Shown here: piece by piece, positions 41,668-49,139 of the stretch
Position numbering within the stretch: position 1 is the stretch's first letter
Layout of the letters: every line of letters starts with the position of its first letter
Made by a program: the position numbers and the translations under genes
Notes under the pieces: model-generated
What the model was told of the DNA's origin: nothing
Databases searched by the model: none
Seen by the model: the letters and a program-made list of their open reading frames with translations, nothing else
Assembly (NCBI GenBank): GCA_965242615.1
Contig: CBDESR010000005.1
Location: 2,230,268 to 2,294,267, forward strand
Length of the DNA: 64,000 bases
Source of the DNA: CBDBCU01 sp965242615
GTDB taxonomy: Bacteria; Chloroflexota; Dehalococcoidia; Lucifugimonadales; UBA3495
Reading direction: 5' to 3'

Positions 41668-42663
41668 ATGCGGACGATTGATATTCACGCCCATATCGCG
41701 CCGGCGGTGGCGACCAATTTGCCGGCGGGTCAGGAGTGGCACGGCTTTACCCGGCAGGAGGCTAACGGGCGGCAGTTTCTGGTACAGCCGAACAAGCGGC
41801 AGTGGCTGCATCCCAAGTATCTGCTGACGCCGGAGCAGCGGATTGCGGAGATGGACGCCCTGAAGGTGGATGTCCATGTGCTGACGACCTGGGTGGGGTT
41901 GTATAACTATGACCTGCCGTCGGAGCAGGGGGCGGCCATTGCCCGGGACTGCAACGATTATGTGGCGGAGCTGACCCGCAGCTACCCGGCCCGGTTTGCG
42001 GGGATGGCGACGCTGCCGATGCAGGATGTGACGGCGGCGATTGGGGAGCTGGAGCGGGCGATGGGGCCGTTGGGGCTGAAGGGAGCGCAAATCAACGACC
42101 AGGTGAACGGGAAAACCTTTGACCATCCGGATTTTACCCCGTTCTGGCAAGCGGTGGAGGAAATGGGCGCGCTGATTTTCTTTCATCAGGAAGGGGATGA
42201 TACGATCGTCGCGCCGCGGGATACCAAGGGGTACTTTATCGACAACTCCATCGGCAACTTGGCGGATCGGGTGGTTACTTTTGGCACGCTGGTGTTCGGG
42301 GGAGTGCTGGATCGGTTCCCGGACTTGAAGGTGTGTCTGGCGCATGGCGGGGGCTTTGCTTGCTTTGGGGCGGGCCGGCTGGATCGGGGCTGGCAGGTGC
42401 GTTCCGAGGCGCGGGCTAACGGGGTAGAGATGCCGAGCCGGTATCTGGGGAAGGTTTATTATGACTGCCTGACGCACAGCGAGGCGGTGCTGCGCTATAT
42501 GATTGACGCGGCCGGGGTGGAGCGCATCTTTCTGGGCAGCGACTGGCCCTATGATATGGGCATTGACTCCCCGGTGGAGTGGGTGCAGGGGCTGGAAAGC
42601 CTGACGCAGGAGGAAAAGGACGCTATCCTGTGGAAAAACCTGGAGCGGGTTTTGGGGCTGTAG
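41668..42663 (+). CDS. ACMSD-like amidohydrolase, array member 5 (divergent)
   Basis: 331 residues, the longest copy. Motifs: D-I-H-A-H-I-A, FFHQEGDDTI, LAHGGGFACF, RLDRGWQVRSEAR and LGSDWPYDM, with Ser in place of Thr in the usual GTDWP. An insertion near residue 35-55 (EANGRQFLVQPNKRQWL) and loss of the N-rich loop before SRYLGKVYYDC set it apart, so its substrate probably differs. AGGAGAGGGAGA precedes ATG 41668. It follows member 4 by 41 bases and is likely co-transcribed. Confidence 0.88.
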   Translation: MRTIDIHAHIAPAVATNLPAGQEWHGFTRQEANGRQFLVQPNKRQWLHPKYLLTPEQRIAEMDALKVDVHVLTTWVGLYNYDLPSEQGAAIARDCNDYVAELTRSYPARFAGMATLPMQDVTAAIGELERAMGPLGLKGAQINDQVNGKTFDHPDFTPFWQAVEEMGALIFFHQEGDDTIVAPRDTKGYFIDNSIGNLADRVVTFGTLVFGGVLDRFPDLKVCLAHGGGFACFGAGRLDRGWQVRSEARANGVEMPSRYLGKVYYDCLTHSEAVLRYMIDAAGVERIFLGSDWPYDMGIDSPVEWVQGLESLTQEEKDAILWKNLERVLGL

Positions 42664-42687
42664 CCGCCGCCTTTGCCTGACCGGGTT

Positions 42688-42716
42688 TTGGGTCAACCGG
42701 GCAAATCTGGTATTAT
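42688..42716 (+). promoter_or_regulatory. Possible promoter of the VOC gene
   Basis: TTGGGT (42688-42693), 17 bases, TATTAT (42711-42716). The -35 match is weak, the -10 good. It lies about 45 bases before the ATG at 42762. Confidence 0.4.
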
Positions 42717-42761
42717 GGGGTAGCATCGGAACTGAAGCGGCAAGCAAGAAGGAGGGGCATT

Positions 42762-43151
42762 ATGCTGGCTGACACCATCCGTCTCAAGAACATCAACCAC
42801 ATCACGTACAATGTGCGGGACAAGGACGCGGCCCTGCGCTGGTACGAGGATGTGCTGGGGTTGAAGCAGATTCCCAAGATGGTGAACAGCGACCATCTGT
42901 ATTGGCTGCAACTGCCCAGCGGGGCCATGGTTCACATCATTGAGAACCCGGAGGCCCCGTCGGCGCCGTCGCACCACACCGCCTTTGAGGTGGACGACAT
43001 CGAGGCGTCCCAGGAGTATTTCATCGGGAAGGGCGTCGAGACCACGGAGATTCAGACCCGGAACGACGGGCAGCGGGCCTTTTACATCAACGACCTGGAC
43101 GGCAACCGCATTGAGCTGTGCACCGTTTCCGGGTTCGGGGTGCTGGTTTAA
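42762..43151 (+). CDS. VOC-family (glyoxalase-like) protein
   Basis: 129 residues. The two modules begin with INHITYNVRDKDAALRWYEDVLGL and HHTAFEVDDIEASQEYFIGKG. Metal-ligand candidates are His in INHITYNV, His in SHHTAFEV and Glu in DLDGNRIELCT, again the His-His-Glu pattern. Role: lyase, isomerase or ring-cleaving dioxygenase; not decidable. ATG follows AAGGAGGGG. The fumarylacetoacetate hydrolase-like gene starts 62 bases downstream, so a two-step ring-cleavage and hydrolysis pair is plausible. Confidence 0.85.
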   Translation: MLADTIRLKNINHITYNVRDKDAALRWYEDVLGLKQIPKMVNSDHLYWLQLPSGAMVHIIENPEAPSAPSHHTAFEVDDIEASQEYFIGKGVETTEIQTRNDGQRAFYINDLDGNRIELCTVSGFGVLV

Positions 43152-43213
43152 GGGCGGTTTGATGCGCCGGCCGGGAGTTTTCCCGGCCGCAACCTGAGGC
43201 AGCGAGGTTAAGG

Positions 43214-44146
43214 ATGAAACTGGTATTCTTTGACGATTTCAAGCTGGGCGTGGTCAAGGGCGATGCGGTGGTGGATGTTTCGTCCGCCGTCAGCGGCATT
43301 GCCCACACTTCGCCGCAGGACCTGATTAACCGGGTTATCGCGGGCTGGGAACAGCACCGGGATGGCATTGCGGCGGTAGTGGACCGGGAAAGCGGGACGC
43401 CGCTGAGTTCGGCGCAGCTGCGGCCGCCGTTGCCGAAGCCGTACACCATCGTTTGTATGGCGGTGAACTATATGGAGGACGGCACCCGGGCTGAGCCGGC
43501 CCCCATCAACGCCTTTCTCAAGTCGCCGCACTGCATCATCGGCCCGGAGGATACGGTGGTTCTGCCGGACATTCCCGCCACCATCTTTGAGTTCGAGGCG
43601 GAAATGGCTTTCGTCATTGGCAAGGCGGCCCGCAATGTCAAGGCGGAGGATGCCTACGATTACATTTTCGGCTACCTGAACTTTATTGACGGATCGGCGC
43701 GGGGGGTGCTGCCGCCGGGCAATACCTTCTACCAGATGAAATCGCGGGCTACTTTTGCCCCCATCGGCCCCTGGGTAGTTACCGCCGATGAGTTCCCCAA
43801 CCCGCTGAACCGGCAGGTGACGCTGAAGGTGAACGGGGAAACCAAGCAGAACTACAATACCAACGATATGGCGCATCAGATACCCCGGATTATGGAGTGG
43901 GTTACTTCCATCCACCCCTTGGAGCCGGGGGACATTGTGGCTACCGGCACCAACCACCGGGGCTTGAGCGCGCTGATGGACGGGGATGTGATTGACCTGG
44001 AAGTGGAGGGCTTGGGCAACCTGCACATCAACTTCCGGGATGACCTGAAGCGCACCTGGCTGCGGGAGACGCGGCTCGACCGGCAGAACCAGGGCTTTGA
44101 CACCACTACCCCGCAAACCGGCGGCAAGTACGCCGAGGGGAGTTAG
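43214..44146 (+). CDS. Fumarylacetoacetate hydrolase family protein
   Basis: 310 residues. The N-terminal ~90 residues are the short cap domain, the rest the FAH fold. Signature segments are CMAVNYMEDG, FEFEAEMAFVIGKAARNVKAEDAYDYIFGYLNFIDGSAR with the E-x-E metal pair, SRATFAPIGPWVV and EPGDIVATGTNHRG. Enzymes of the family hydrolyse C-C bonds of acylpyruvates or hydrate/isomerise ring-fission products. It terminates at a strong hairpin, which marks the end of the catabolic block begun by the amidohydrolases. Confidence 0.9.
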   Translation: MKLVFFDDFKLGVVKGDAVVDVSSAVSGIAHTSPQDLINRVIAGWEQHRDGIAAVVDRESGTPLSSAQLRPPLPKPYTIVCMAVNYMEDGTRAEPAPINAFLKSPHCIIGPEDTVVLPDIPATIFEFEAEMAFVIGKAARNVKAEDAYDYIFGYLNFIDGSARGVLPPGNTFYQMKSRATFAPIGPWVVTADEFPNPLNRQVTLKVNGETKQNYNTNDMAHQIPRIMEWVTSIHPLEPGDIVATGTNHRGLSALMDGDVIDLEVEGLGNLHINFRDDLKRTWLRETRLDRQNQGFDTTTPQTGGKYAEGS

Positions 44147-44181
44147 CGGGCGTTGCGGCCGTGGGCCGGCAAAGTTAGAGG

Positions 44182-44216
44182 AACCGGACTCCGGGATTGC
44201 CCGGAGTCCGGTTTTT
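44182..44216 (+). terminator. Very strong Rho-independent terminator
   Basis: AACCGGACTCCGGG (44182-44195), loop ATTG, exact complement (44200-44213) and a run of five T (44212-44216). It closes the FAH gene. Confidence 0.95.
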
Positions 44217-44276
44217 CAGCGCCTCTGGCCTGTTGGTGATATAATGCAAGGGCAGTTGAGCCGGGAGGGTTTTGCG

Positions 44277-44618
44277 ATGGTTATGCCGGAGGGAAAGGCG
44301 GTTGCGCCGGTCAAGAAGCGGAAACGGGTCAGCCGGCAGCAGTTGACCCGGGAGATTTGGGAGGAAGCGGAGCAGGCGGTTAAAGCGGTGGCGATTCGCC
44401 GGGGCTGGCCGCATGAGACTTATGATGACCTGATGGAGGTGGTGCGGCGGCTGGCCGCTGAGTACCCGGAGCATTGGATGGGACTTATCGCCGGTTTCGG
44501 GGGGACTTGCAGCCTGTACCGGGACAACCTCATCCATCCCTTTATGGATATGGAGGAAATCCGGTGGTTTCAGCCCACGGTTAAAGACTTCATCAAGTTG
44601 GTGGGGTCTCTGGAGTAG
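44277..44618 (+). CDS. Small helical protein, possibly HEPN/PaREP1-like, gene A of a pair
   Basis: 113 residues from ATG 44277, which follows GGGAGGG. After a Lys/Arg-rich start the body is all-helical: EEAEQAVKAVAIRRGWPHETYDDLMEVVRRLAAEYP, then GGTCSLYRDNLIHPFMDMEEIRWFQPTVKDFIKLVGSL. The order of an A-x-x-A-x-x-A helix, a RGW turn, and a final helix after LxxN resembles PaREP1/HEPN proteins, many of which are parts of toxin-antitoxin or RNA-processing systems. The R-x4-6-H catalytic motif of active HEPN RNases is not clearly present. It is three bases upstream of a similar-sized gene. Confidence 0.6.
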   Translation: MVMPEGKAVAPVKKRKRVSRQQLTREIWEEAEQAVKAVAIRRGWPHETYDDLMEVVRRLAAEYPEHWMGLIAGFGGTCSLYRDNLIHPFMDMEEIRWFQPTVKDFIKLVGSLE

Positions 44619-44620
44619 CA

Positions 44621-44980
44621 GTGACGGCAGAGGAGCATATCGCGGAATCCTTGGATTCCACCCAGACTGCGGAGCGACTTTATCGGGAAAACCGCCCGTT
44701 GCAGGGAGCGGAAATAACTTGGTGTTCCGTAAAACACGCCATCAATGCCATCGGCTTACAACGGGGTCTGAGGTACGACAGTTACCAGCTAAAGAAGCGG
44801 ATTGTCCGGTTGCTGCAACGGGAGGAAGGGCATCTTGACTTGGAAGAGCAATTAGGTCAAGCGCGTCGCTTGCACGTGGATTCCGACCACGGTTTGCTGA
44901 ATGCTCAACAGGTAGCGGAAGCCCGGGCGGTGACTGCCGTTTTGACGGAGCGGCTGCTGACTATTGCTACCGCTCTGTAA
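44621..44980 (+). CDS. Small helical protein, possibly HEPN/PaREP1-like, gene B of a pair
   Basis: 119 residues from GTG 44621, two bases after the stop of gene A. Helical: TAERLYRENRPLQGAEITWCSVKHAINAIGLQRGLRYDSYQ, then LLQREEGHLDLEEQLGQARRLHVDSDHGLLNAQQVAEAR and a final helix. The A-E-x-x-W-x-x-V-K-H-A-x-x-A helix, RG-x-x-x-x-S-Y turn and A-x-x-LH helix match the PaREP1/HEPN pattern better than gene A does. The pair was probably formed by duplication. Function unknown; no known antitoxin is adjacent. Confidence 0.6.
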   Translation: MTAEEHIAESLDSTQTAERLYRENRPLQGAEITWCSVKHAINAIGLQRGLRYDSYQLKKRIVRLLQREEGHLDLEEQLGQARRLHVDSDHGLLNAQQVAEARAVTAVLTERLLTIATAL

Positions 44981-44994
44981 GGGGGGGCAAAAGA

Positions 44995-45070
44995 TGGCGT
45001 CCCAGGCAGGATTCGAACCCGCGACCGGCTGCTTAGAAGGCAGCTGCTCTCTCCACTGAGCTACTGGGAC
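44995..45070 (-). tRNA. tRNA-Arg (anticodon UCU)
   Basis: On the minus strand: acceptor GTCCCAG with CTGGGAC, D arm GCTCAGTGGAGAGAGC, anticodon stem GCTGC/GCAGC with loop CTTCTAA (anticodon TCT), variable CGGTC, T arm GCGGG-TTCGAAT-CCTGC, discriminator G and an encoded CCA. All stems pair. It reads AGA codons, rare in this G+C-rich genome. Confidence 0.97.
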
Positions 45071-45121
45071 TGGCATTGGGCGGCCCGGAACCGGCCGGTG
45101 GACATAACAAGGTATAATCTA

Positions 45122-45150
45122 ATGGTAAGTATCCCGTTATCCGGTGTCAA
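45122..45150 (-). promoter_or_regulatory. Promoter of tRNA-Arg
   Basis: Minus strand: perfect TTGACA (45150-45145), 17-base spacer, TACCAT (45127-45122). It lies about 50 bases before the tRNA 5' end. Confidence 0.55.
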
Positions 45151-45249
45151 GGCAATCGGGAATGGGTTACAATGGGGTTTTGCGGGAGCTGTGAGGGTTT
45201 TAGCCCTCGTTTTTCCCGGTATCGCTTTGTTGACGGGGAGAGTTTGCTG

Positions 45250-45672
45250 ATGGCGCAGGAAAGCCGCCCGGTGCGGGTGCTGGTGGCAAAGCCGGGACTG
45301 GACGGGCATGACCGGGGGGCCAAGGTTATCGCCCGGGCTTTGCGGGATGCCGGAATGGAGGTTATCTATACCGGTATCCGCCAGACGCCGCAGATGATTG
45401 TCCAGGCGGCGGCGCAGGAGGATGTGGCAGTGTTGGGGTTGAGCATCCTGTCCGGGGCGCACATGGAATTGGTGCCGGAAATTATGGCTCTGCTGCGGGA
45501 GCAGGAAATGGAGGAGGTGCTGGTGGTGCTGGGCGGCATCATCCCGGAGGAAGATCGGCAGCCGCTGGCTGATATGGGAGTGGCGGCGGTGTTCGGCCCT
45601 GGGGCGGCGACGCAGCAGATTGTGGATTATATCCGCTCCGGCGCAATTCCGGGCGCGGCAGCCGGCCGGTAG
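45250..45672 (+). CDS. Cobalamin-binding subunit of methylmalonyl-CoA mutase-type enzyme
   Basis: 140 residues from ATG 45250 (GGGGAGAG upstream; the open frame begins at 45172). It is a free-standing B12-binding domain: RVLVAKPGLDGHDRGAKVIARAL holds the D-x-H-x-x-G motif whose His replaces the base below cobalt, followed by LSILSGAHMELVP and LGGIIPEED. In split mutases this chain pairs with a separate TIM-barrel chain, and such a chain, lacking its own B12 domain, lies at 60504-62165. The two are 15 kb apart and on opposite strands. Together they would convert (R)-methylmalonyl-CoA to succinyl-CoA. Confidence 0.9.
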   Translation: MAQESRPVRVLVAKPGLDGHDRGAKVIARALRDAGMEVIYTGIRQTPQMIVQAAAQEDVAVLGLSILSGAHMELVPEIMALLREQEMEEVLVVLGGIIPEEDRQPLADMGVAAVFGPGAATQQIVDYIRSGAIPGAAAGR

Positions 45673-45797
45673 TTTAGTGCGGCGGAGTTGGCCGGGTTGC
45701 CCTTGCCGGCGGTCGGTGTTATGCTTGCTCGGCCCGGGACAGCGGGTTAGGGGCAGCATAGATAACCCAAATTGGTCAACAAAGCCTTGATTTTTAC

Positions 45798-45827
45798 TTG
45801 ACATTTTATCGAGAAAAGGGCTAAATT
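45798..45827 (+). promoter_or_regulatory. Promoter of the DUF177-rpmF operon
   Basis: Perfect TTGACA (45798-45803), 18-base spacer, TAAATT (45822-45827). The predicted transcript starts about 18 bases before ATG 45852, too close for a normal ribosome site, and none is seen. Confidence 0.5.
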
Positions 45828-45851
45828 GCCCGGCAACGGTTTACTTCGTCA

Positions 45852-46376
45852 ATGCAATACAATGTAGCGCAACTGCTCAAGGAACCCATCGGCGCCACCC
45901 GCAGCTATCGGCTGGAGGAGGAAAAGGCGGCGGAACCGGGGTTCGACGCTGACTATATCAGCGGCTCGGTGCAGTTTATGCGTACTCATCAGGGGGTATT
46001 GGCGCGCGGCGAGGTGGATGCCCGGGTCGGGCAAACCTGCGGACGTTGCCTGCGGGAGTTCACCGGTTCAGCCCGCTTGCTGGTCGAGGAGGAGTTTTTC
46101 CCGCAGGTGGATGTTAATACCGGCCGGCGGCTGGCTTGGCCGAGGGACGCCGAGGGGATGGCGATTGACGCCAACCATATTCTGGATTTGACGGAAACGG
46201 TGCGTCAGTCGGTAGTGGCGGCGCAGCCGATGAAGCCTTTGTGCCGGGAGGATTGTTCCGGGCTTTGCCCGGAGTGCGGGGTCAACCGAAACGATGGAAT
46301 TTGCGACTGCGGCGACTGCGTTCGCGATCCCCGGTGGGGCGCGCTGACGGCGTTACTGCGGGAAACCGAGAGTTAA
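45852..46376 (+). CDS. DUF177 (YceD-like) protein
   Basis: 174 residues. Beta-rich N-terminal half; the CGRCLREFTGSARLLVEEEFFPQ segment and the C-terminal zinc-type cluster CREDCSGLCPECGVNRNDGICDC are the marks of YceD/DUF177, which in many bacteria is encoded just before ribosomal protein L32 and is linked to 23S rRNA accumulation. Here too rpmF follows after 14 bases. The short, leader-poor 5' end is unusual for the family. Confidence 0.9.
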   Translation: MQYNVAQLLKEPIGATRSYRLEEEKAAEPGFDADYISGSVQFMRTHQGVLARGEVDARVGQTCGRCLREFTGSARLLVEEEFFPQVDVNTGRRLAWPRDAEGMAIDANHILDLTETVRQSVVAAQPMKPLCREDCSGLCPECGVNRNDGICDCGDCVRDPRWGALTALLRETES

Positions 46377-46390
46377 GAGGAAACCGAATT

Positions 46391-46564
46391 ATGGGCGCAG
46401 TGCCGAACAAGAAAGTTACCCGGGCCCGGCGGGGGCGGCGGTTGACGGCGTACAAGCTGAAGCCGCTGCATCTGGCTTATTGCCCGCGCTGCCGCAAAGC
46501 CAAGCGGCCGCACACCGTTTGCCCGGCGTGCGGCTACTATCGGGGCCGGATGATGGTAGGGTAG
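46391..46564 (+). CDS. rpmF: Ribosomal protein L32
   Basis: 57 residues: MGAVPNKKVTRARRGRR, then CPRC and CPACGYYRGR, the two cysteine pairs of the zinc-binding form. AGAGGAAACC precedes the ATG at 46391. It is a component of the 50S subunit. The usual downstream gene plsX is missing; fabD comes next. Confidence 0.97.
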   Translation: MGAVPNKKVTRARRGRRLTAYKLKPLHLAYCPRCRKAKRPHTVCPACGYYRGRMMVG

Positions 46565-46667
46565 GGGCGTGGGGCCGCCCCGGCAGTTGCGGCCGCCGGC
46601 GGGCAATGCCGGGCGGCAGTCGGAAGGTTTGTACCGGGGGCAATCGGGTTTGTTGAGTGTGGAGGGT

Positions 46668-47618
46668 ATGAGGAGCAATCAGGATAACAGCGGCTACTCT
46701 TTCGTTTTTCCGGGCCAGGGTTCCCAGAGCGTGGGAATGGGGCTGGAGCTTTTTCACACTTCCCGGGCCGCCCGGGAGGTATTCGAGGAGGCGGATGACA
46801 GCCTGAATTTCCGTTTGTCCCGGCTGATTTTCGAGGGGCCGGCCCGGGAATTGCAGGATACCATCAACTCCCAGCCGGCCATTATGGTGGTCAGCATTGC
46901 CTGCTGGAAGGCGTGGCAGGAGTATCTGGGCGCGCAAATGCCCCAGCCGATGTCGGTGGCCGGGCATAGCCTGGGGGAATATACTTCGCTGGTAGTGGCC
47001 GGCGTGGTGAACTTCCGGGACGGGGTGCGCCTGGTGCGGGAACGGGGGCGGCTGATGCATGAGGCGGCCGAAGCCCGGCCCGGCGGGATGGCCGCCATTA
47101 TCGGCTTGGACGAGTTTGCCTTTGAGCATATCTGCGCCGAGACCGGGGTGGAACTGGCTAATGTGAACAGCGCGGACCAAGTGGTCATCAGCGGGGATAA
47201 AATCGCCGTGGCCCGGGCGATGGACCTGGCGGAAGCCCGGGGGGCGAAAAAGACGGTGCCGCTGAAGGTAAGCGGGGCTTTTCATTCGTCGCTGATGGGG
47301 CAGGCGCAGCAGGGATTGACGGCGGCCTTGGCGGAGTTGGAGTTGAAAGACCCGCAGGCGCCGATTGTGGCTAATGCGGCGGCGGCTCCGGCGGTGACGG
47401 CGGAACAGGTGCGGCAGGAGTTGATTACCGGCTTGTGCCACTGCGTCCGCTGGAAGCAGTCGGTGCAGTATATGGTGGATGCCGGGACTTCCCATTTCGT
47501 CGAGTTCGGGCCGGCGCGGGTATTGTCCAGTCTGATTAAGCGGATTGACCGGGAGGTGGAAGCGGTTACGCTTTCGGACCCGGATTCGATACAGAAATTG
47601 GCGCCGGCGCAGGGATAA
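46668..47618 (+). CDS. fabD: Malonyl CoA-acyl carrier protein transacylase
   Basis: 316 residues from ATG 46668; the frame is open 33 codons earlier, and a GTG at 46659 is a second candidate because GGAGG sits unusually close to the ATG. FVFPGQGSQSVGMG, the nucleophile Ser in AGHSLGEYTSLVVAG, the arginine in RERGRLMHEAA and the His in VSGAFHSSLM are all present. It charges ACP with malonyl groups for fatty-acid synthesis; the acyl carrier protein gene lies 514 bases downstream. Several fab genes that often flank it (plsX, fabH, fabG) are absent here. Confidence 0.95.
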   Translation: MRSNQDNSGYSFVFPGQGSQSVGMGLELFHTSRAAREVFEEADDSLNFRLSRLIFEGPARELQDTINSQPAIMVVSIACWKAWQEYLGAQMPQPMSVAGHSLGEYTSLVVAGVVNFRDGVRLVRERGRLMHEAAEARPGGMAAIIGLDEFAFEHICAETGVELANVNSADQVVISGDKIAVARAMDLAEARGAKKTVPLKVSGAFHSSLMGQAQQGLTAALAELELKDPQAPIVANAAAAPAVTAEQVRQELITGLCHCVRWKQSVQYMVDAGTSHFVEFGPARVLSSLIKRIDREVEAVTLSDPDSIQKLAPAQG

Positions 47619-47652
47619 AGTGCCGGCGGCGGCGTCCCGCCTTTGGGTGAGT

Positions 47653-48129
47653 ATGACAAAGGTATTGACCAACGACCCGCGGCGGACGGCGCGGATAATG
47701 GCCCTGCAAGCCGGCTTTGCCGGGGATTTGCGGGGAGAGTTTTCCGAGGTAGCCCTGGAGTGGCTGGCGGCGGAAAACCCGCTGCATCCGGGGGAAGGGG
47801 CGGAAGTGATGGCCTTTGCCCAAAGGCTGCTGCACGGGATTGGCGCGGAACGGCAGGGTCTGGACGAACTGATTCAGGGCTACGCCCCGGCGTGGCCGGT
47901 CAACTTGTTGTCTCCGGTGGACCGCAACATTCTGCGGATTGCATTGTTTGAGCTGCTATTCCATACCGACACCCCGGCGAAAACCGCCGTGAATGAGGCG
48001 GTGGAGCTGGCTAAAGTATTCGGGAGCGACAGTTCGGCCCGGTTTGTCAATGGCGTACTGGGGTCGGCGATGGGGGCGCTGTCCCGAGGGGAACTTAATC
48101 CGGTAAAACCTGTGTCTGAAGGGGGATGA
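47653..48129 (+). CDS. nusB: Transcription antitermination factor NusB
   Basis: 158 residues from ATG 47653. Helical fold with RRTARIMALQAGFA at the N-terminus and the C-terminal RNILRIALFELLF...PAKTAVNEAVELAKVFGSDSSARFVNGVLG block that defines NusB. It binds boxA RNA with ribosomal protein S10 and supports rRNA transcription. It stands between fabD and the ACP gene, with only three bases to the latter. Confidence 0.95.
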   Translation: MTKVLTNDPRRTARIMALQAGFAGDLRGEFSEVALEWLAAENPLHPGEGAEVMAFAQRLLHGIGAERQGLDELIQGYAPAWPVNLLSPVDRNILRIALFELLFHTDTPAKTAVNEAVELAKVFGSDSSARFVNGVLGSAMGALSRGELNPVKPVSEGG

Positions 48130-48132
48130 CCT

Positions 48133-48393
48133 TTGGCCGCCGTTAGTGAACGCGTGAAATCCATCGTAGCCGACAAGCTGGGCAAGGATGCCAGCGATGT
48201 GGAGGAAAGTTCCTCCTTTACCGACGACCTGGAAGCCGACTCCCTGGATTTGGTGGAGTTGATTATGGCTTTTGAGGAGGAGTTTTCCACTGAGGATAAC
48301 CAGGTGGAAATTTCCGACGAGGACGCCGCTGAAATTCGCACGGTTGAGGACGCCATCAACTACTTGAAAGAGCATGGCGTTGCGGACGAGTAG
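48133..48393 (+). CDS. acpP: Acyl carrier protein
   Basis: 86 residues, acidic, four helices. The phosphopantetheine Ser is in EADSLDLVEL near residue 37, and EEEFSTEDNQVEISDEDAAEIRTVEDAINYL completes the fold. The start is TTG at 48133, three bases after nusB, and GGGGGATGACC serves as ribosome site inside the end of nusB. Carrier of acyl chains in fatty-acid synthesis. Confidence 0.95.
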   Translation: MAAVSERVKSIVADKLGKDASDVEESSSFTDDLEADSLDLVELIMAFEEEFSTEDNQVEISDEDAAEIRTVEDAINYLKEHGVADE

Positions 48394-48498
48394 CTGCCGG
48401 CTTTTTCCGATTTTCCGGAGCCACCCGGTCAAAAGGGCTTGGTCGGGGCGGTTCTTTTTGGCTGGGTCCGGCCGGGATAGCGGCGTTGGTGAGGGGTG

Positions 48499-49125
48499 AT
48501 GGATAGCCTGCAAGAAATCGCCCGGCTGGTGGCGGCGTGTACGGACTGTGCGCTGCACCGAGGCCGGCGCAATGCGGTGCCGGGAGAGGGCGACCCCAAG
48601 GCCGAGCTGATGTTTATTGGCGAAGGGCCGGGGGCGCAGGAGGATGCCCAGGGGCGTCCCTTTGTGGGGGCGGCCGGCGGGTTTCTGGAGGAACTGCTAC
48701 GCTCCATCGGGTTGACCCGGCGGCAGGTTTATATCGCCAATATGGTCAAGTGCCGGCCGCCGCAGAACCGGGATCCGTTGCCGGAGGAAATGGGGGCGTG
48801 CAGCAAGTATCTGAACCGGCAGATTGAGCTGATTGACCCGTTGCTGATTGTTACCTTGGGGCGGTTTTCCTTGGCCCGGTTCTTTCCGGGGGAAGGGATT
48901 ACCCGGGCCCGGGGACGGCTGCGGGAAAAGGACGGGCGGCGGATTTACCCGATAATGCACCCGGCGGCGGCCCTCTACCGGCAGGAAATGCGGGGGCTTA
49001 TCGTCGAGGACTTCCAGCGGATTCCCGACATTCTGGAACAGGCGCGGCAAGGGCCGGTTACGCTGCCATCCAACCTGCCGGAGCCGGCGGCCGCGCCGCC
49101 TACCGAACAGCTGAACCTTTTATAG
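48499..49125 (+). CDS. Uracil-DNA glycosylase, family 4 (4Fe-4S)
   Basis: 208 residues from ATG 48499 (a GTG directly before is also possible). Motif 1 reads GEGPGAQED, motif 2 HPAALY near residue 155. Four cysteines at about 14, 17, 85 and 101 hold the iron-sulphur cluster. The enzyme removes uracil from DNA after cytosine deamination. Family 4 is common in thermophiles and Chloroflexota. It is followed after 14 bases by the RNase J gene. Confidence 0.92.
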   Translation: MDSLQEIARLVAACTDCALHRGRRNAVPGEGDPKAELMFIGEGPGAQEDAQGRPFVGAAGGFLEELLRSIGLTRRQVYIANMVKCRPPQNRDPLPEEMGACSKYLNRQIELIDPLLIVTLGRFSLARFFPGEGITRARGRLREKDGRRIYPIMHPAAALYRQEMRGLIVEDFQRIPDILEQARQGPVTLPSNLPEPAAAPPTEQLNLL

Positions 49126-49139
49126 GGACTGGCGTTAAT

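Noticed and set aside
45113..45118. TATAAT on the plus strand upstream of the B12 gene
   Set aside because: No -35 box at a suitable distance on that strand; the minus-strand TTGACA fits the tRNA gene better.
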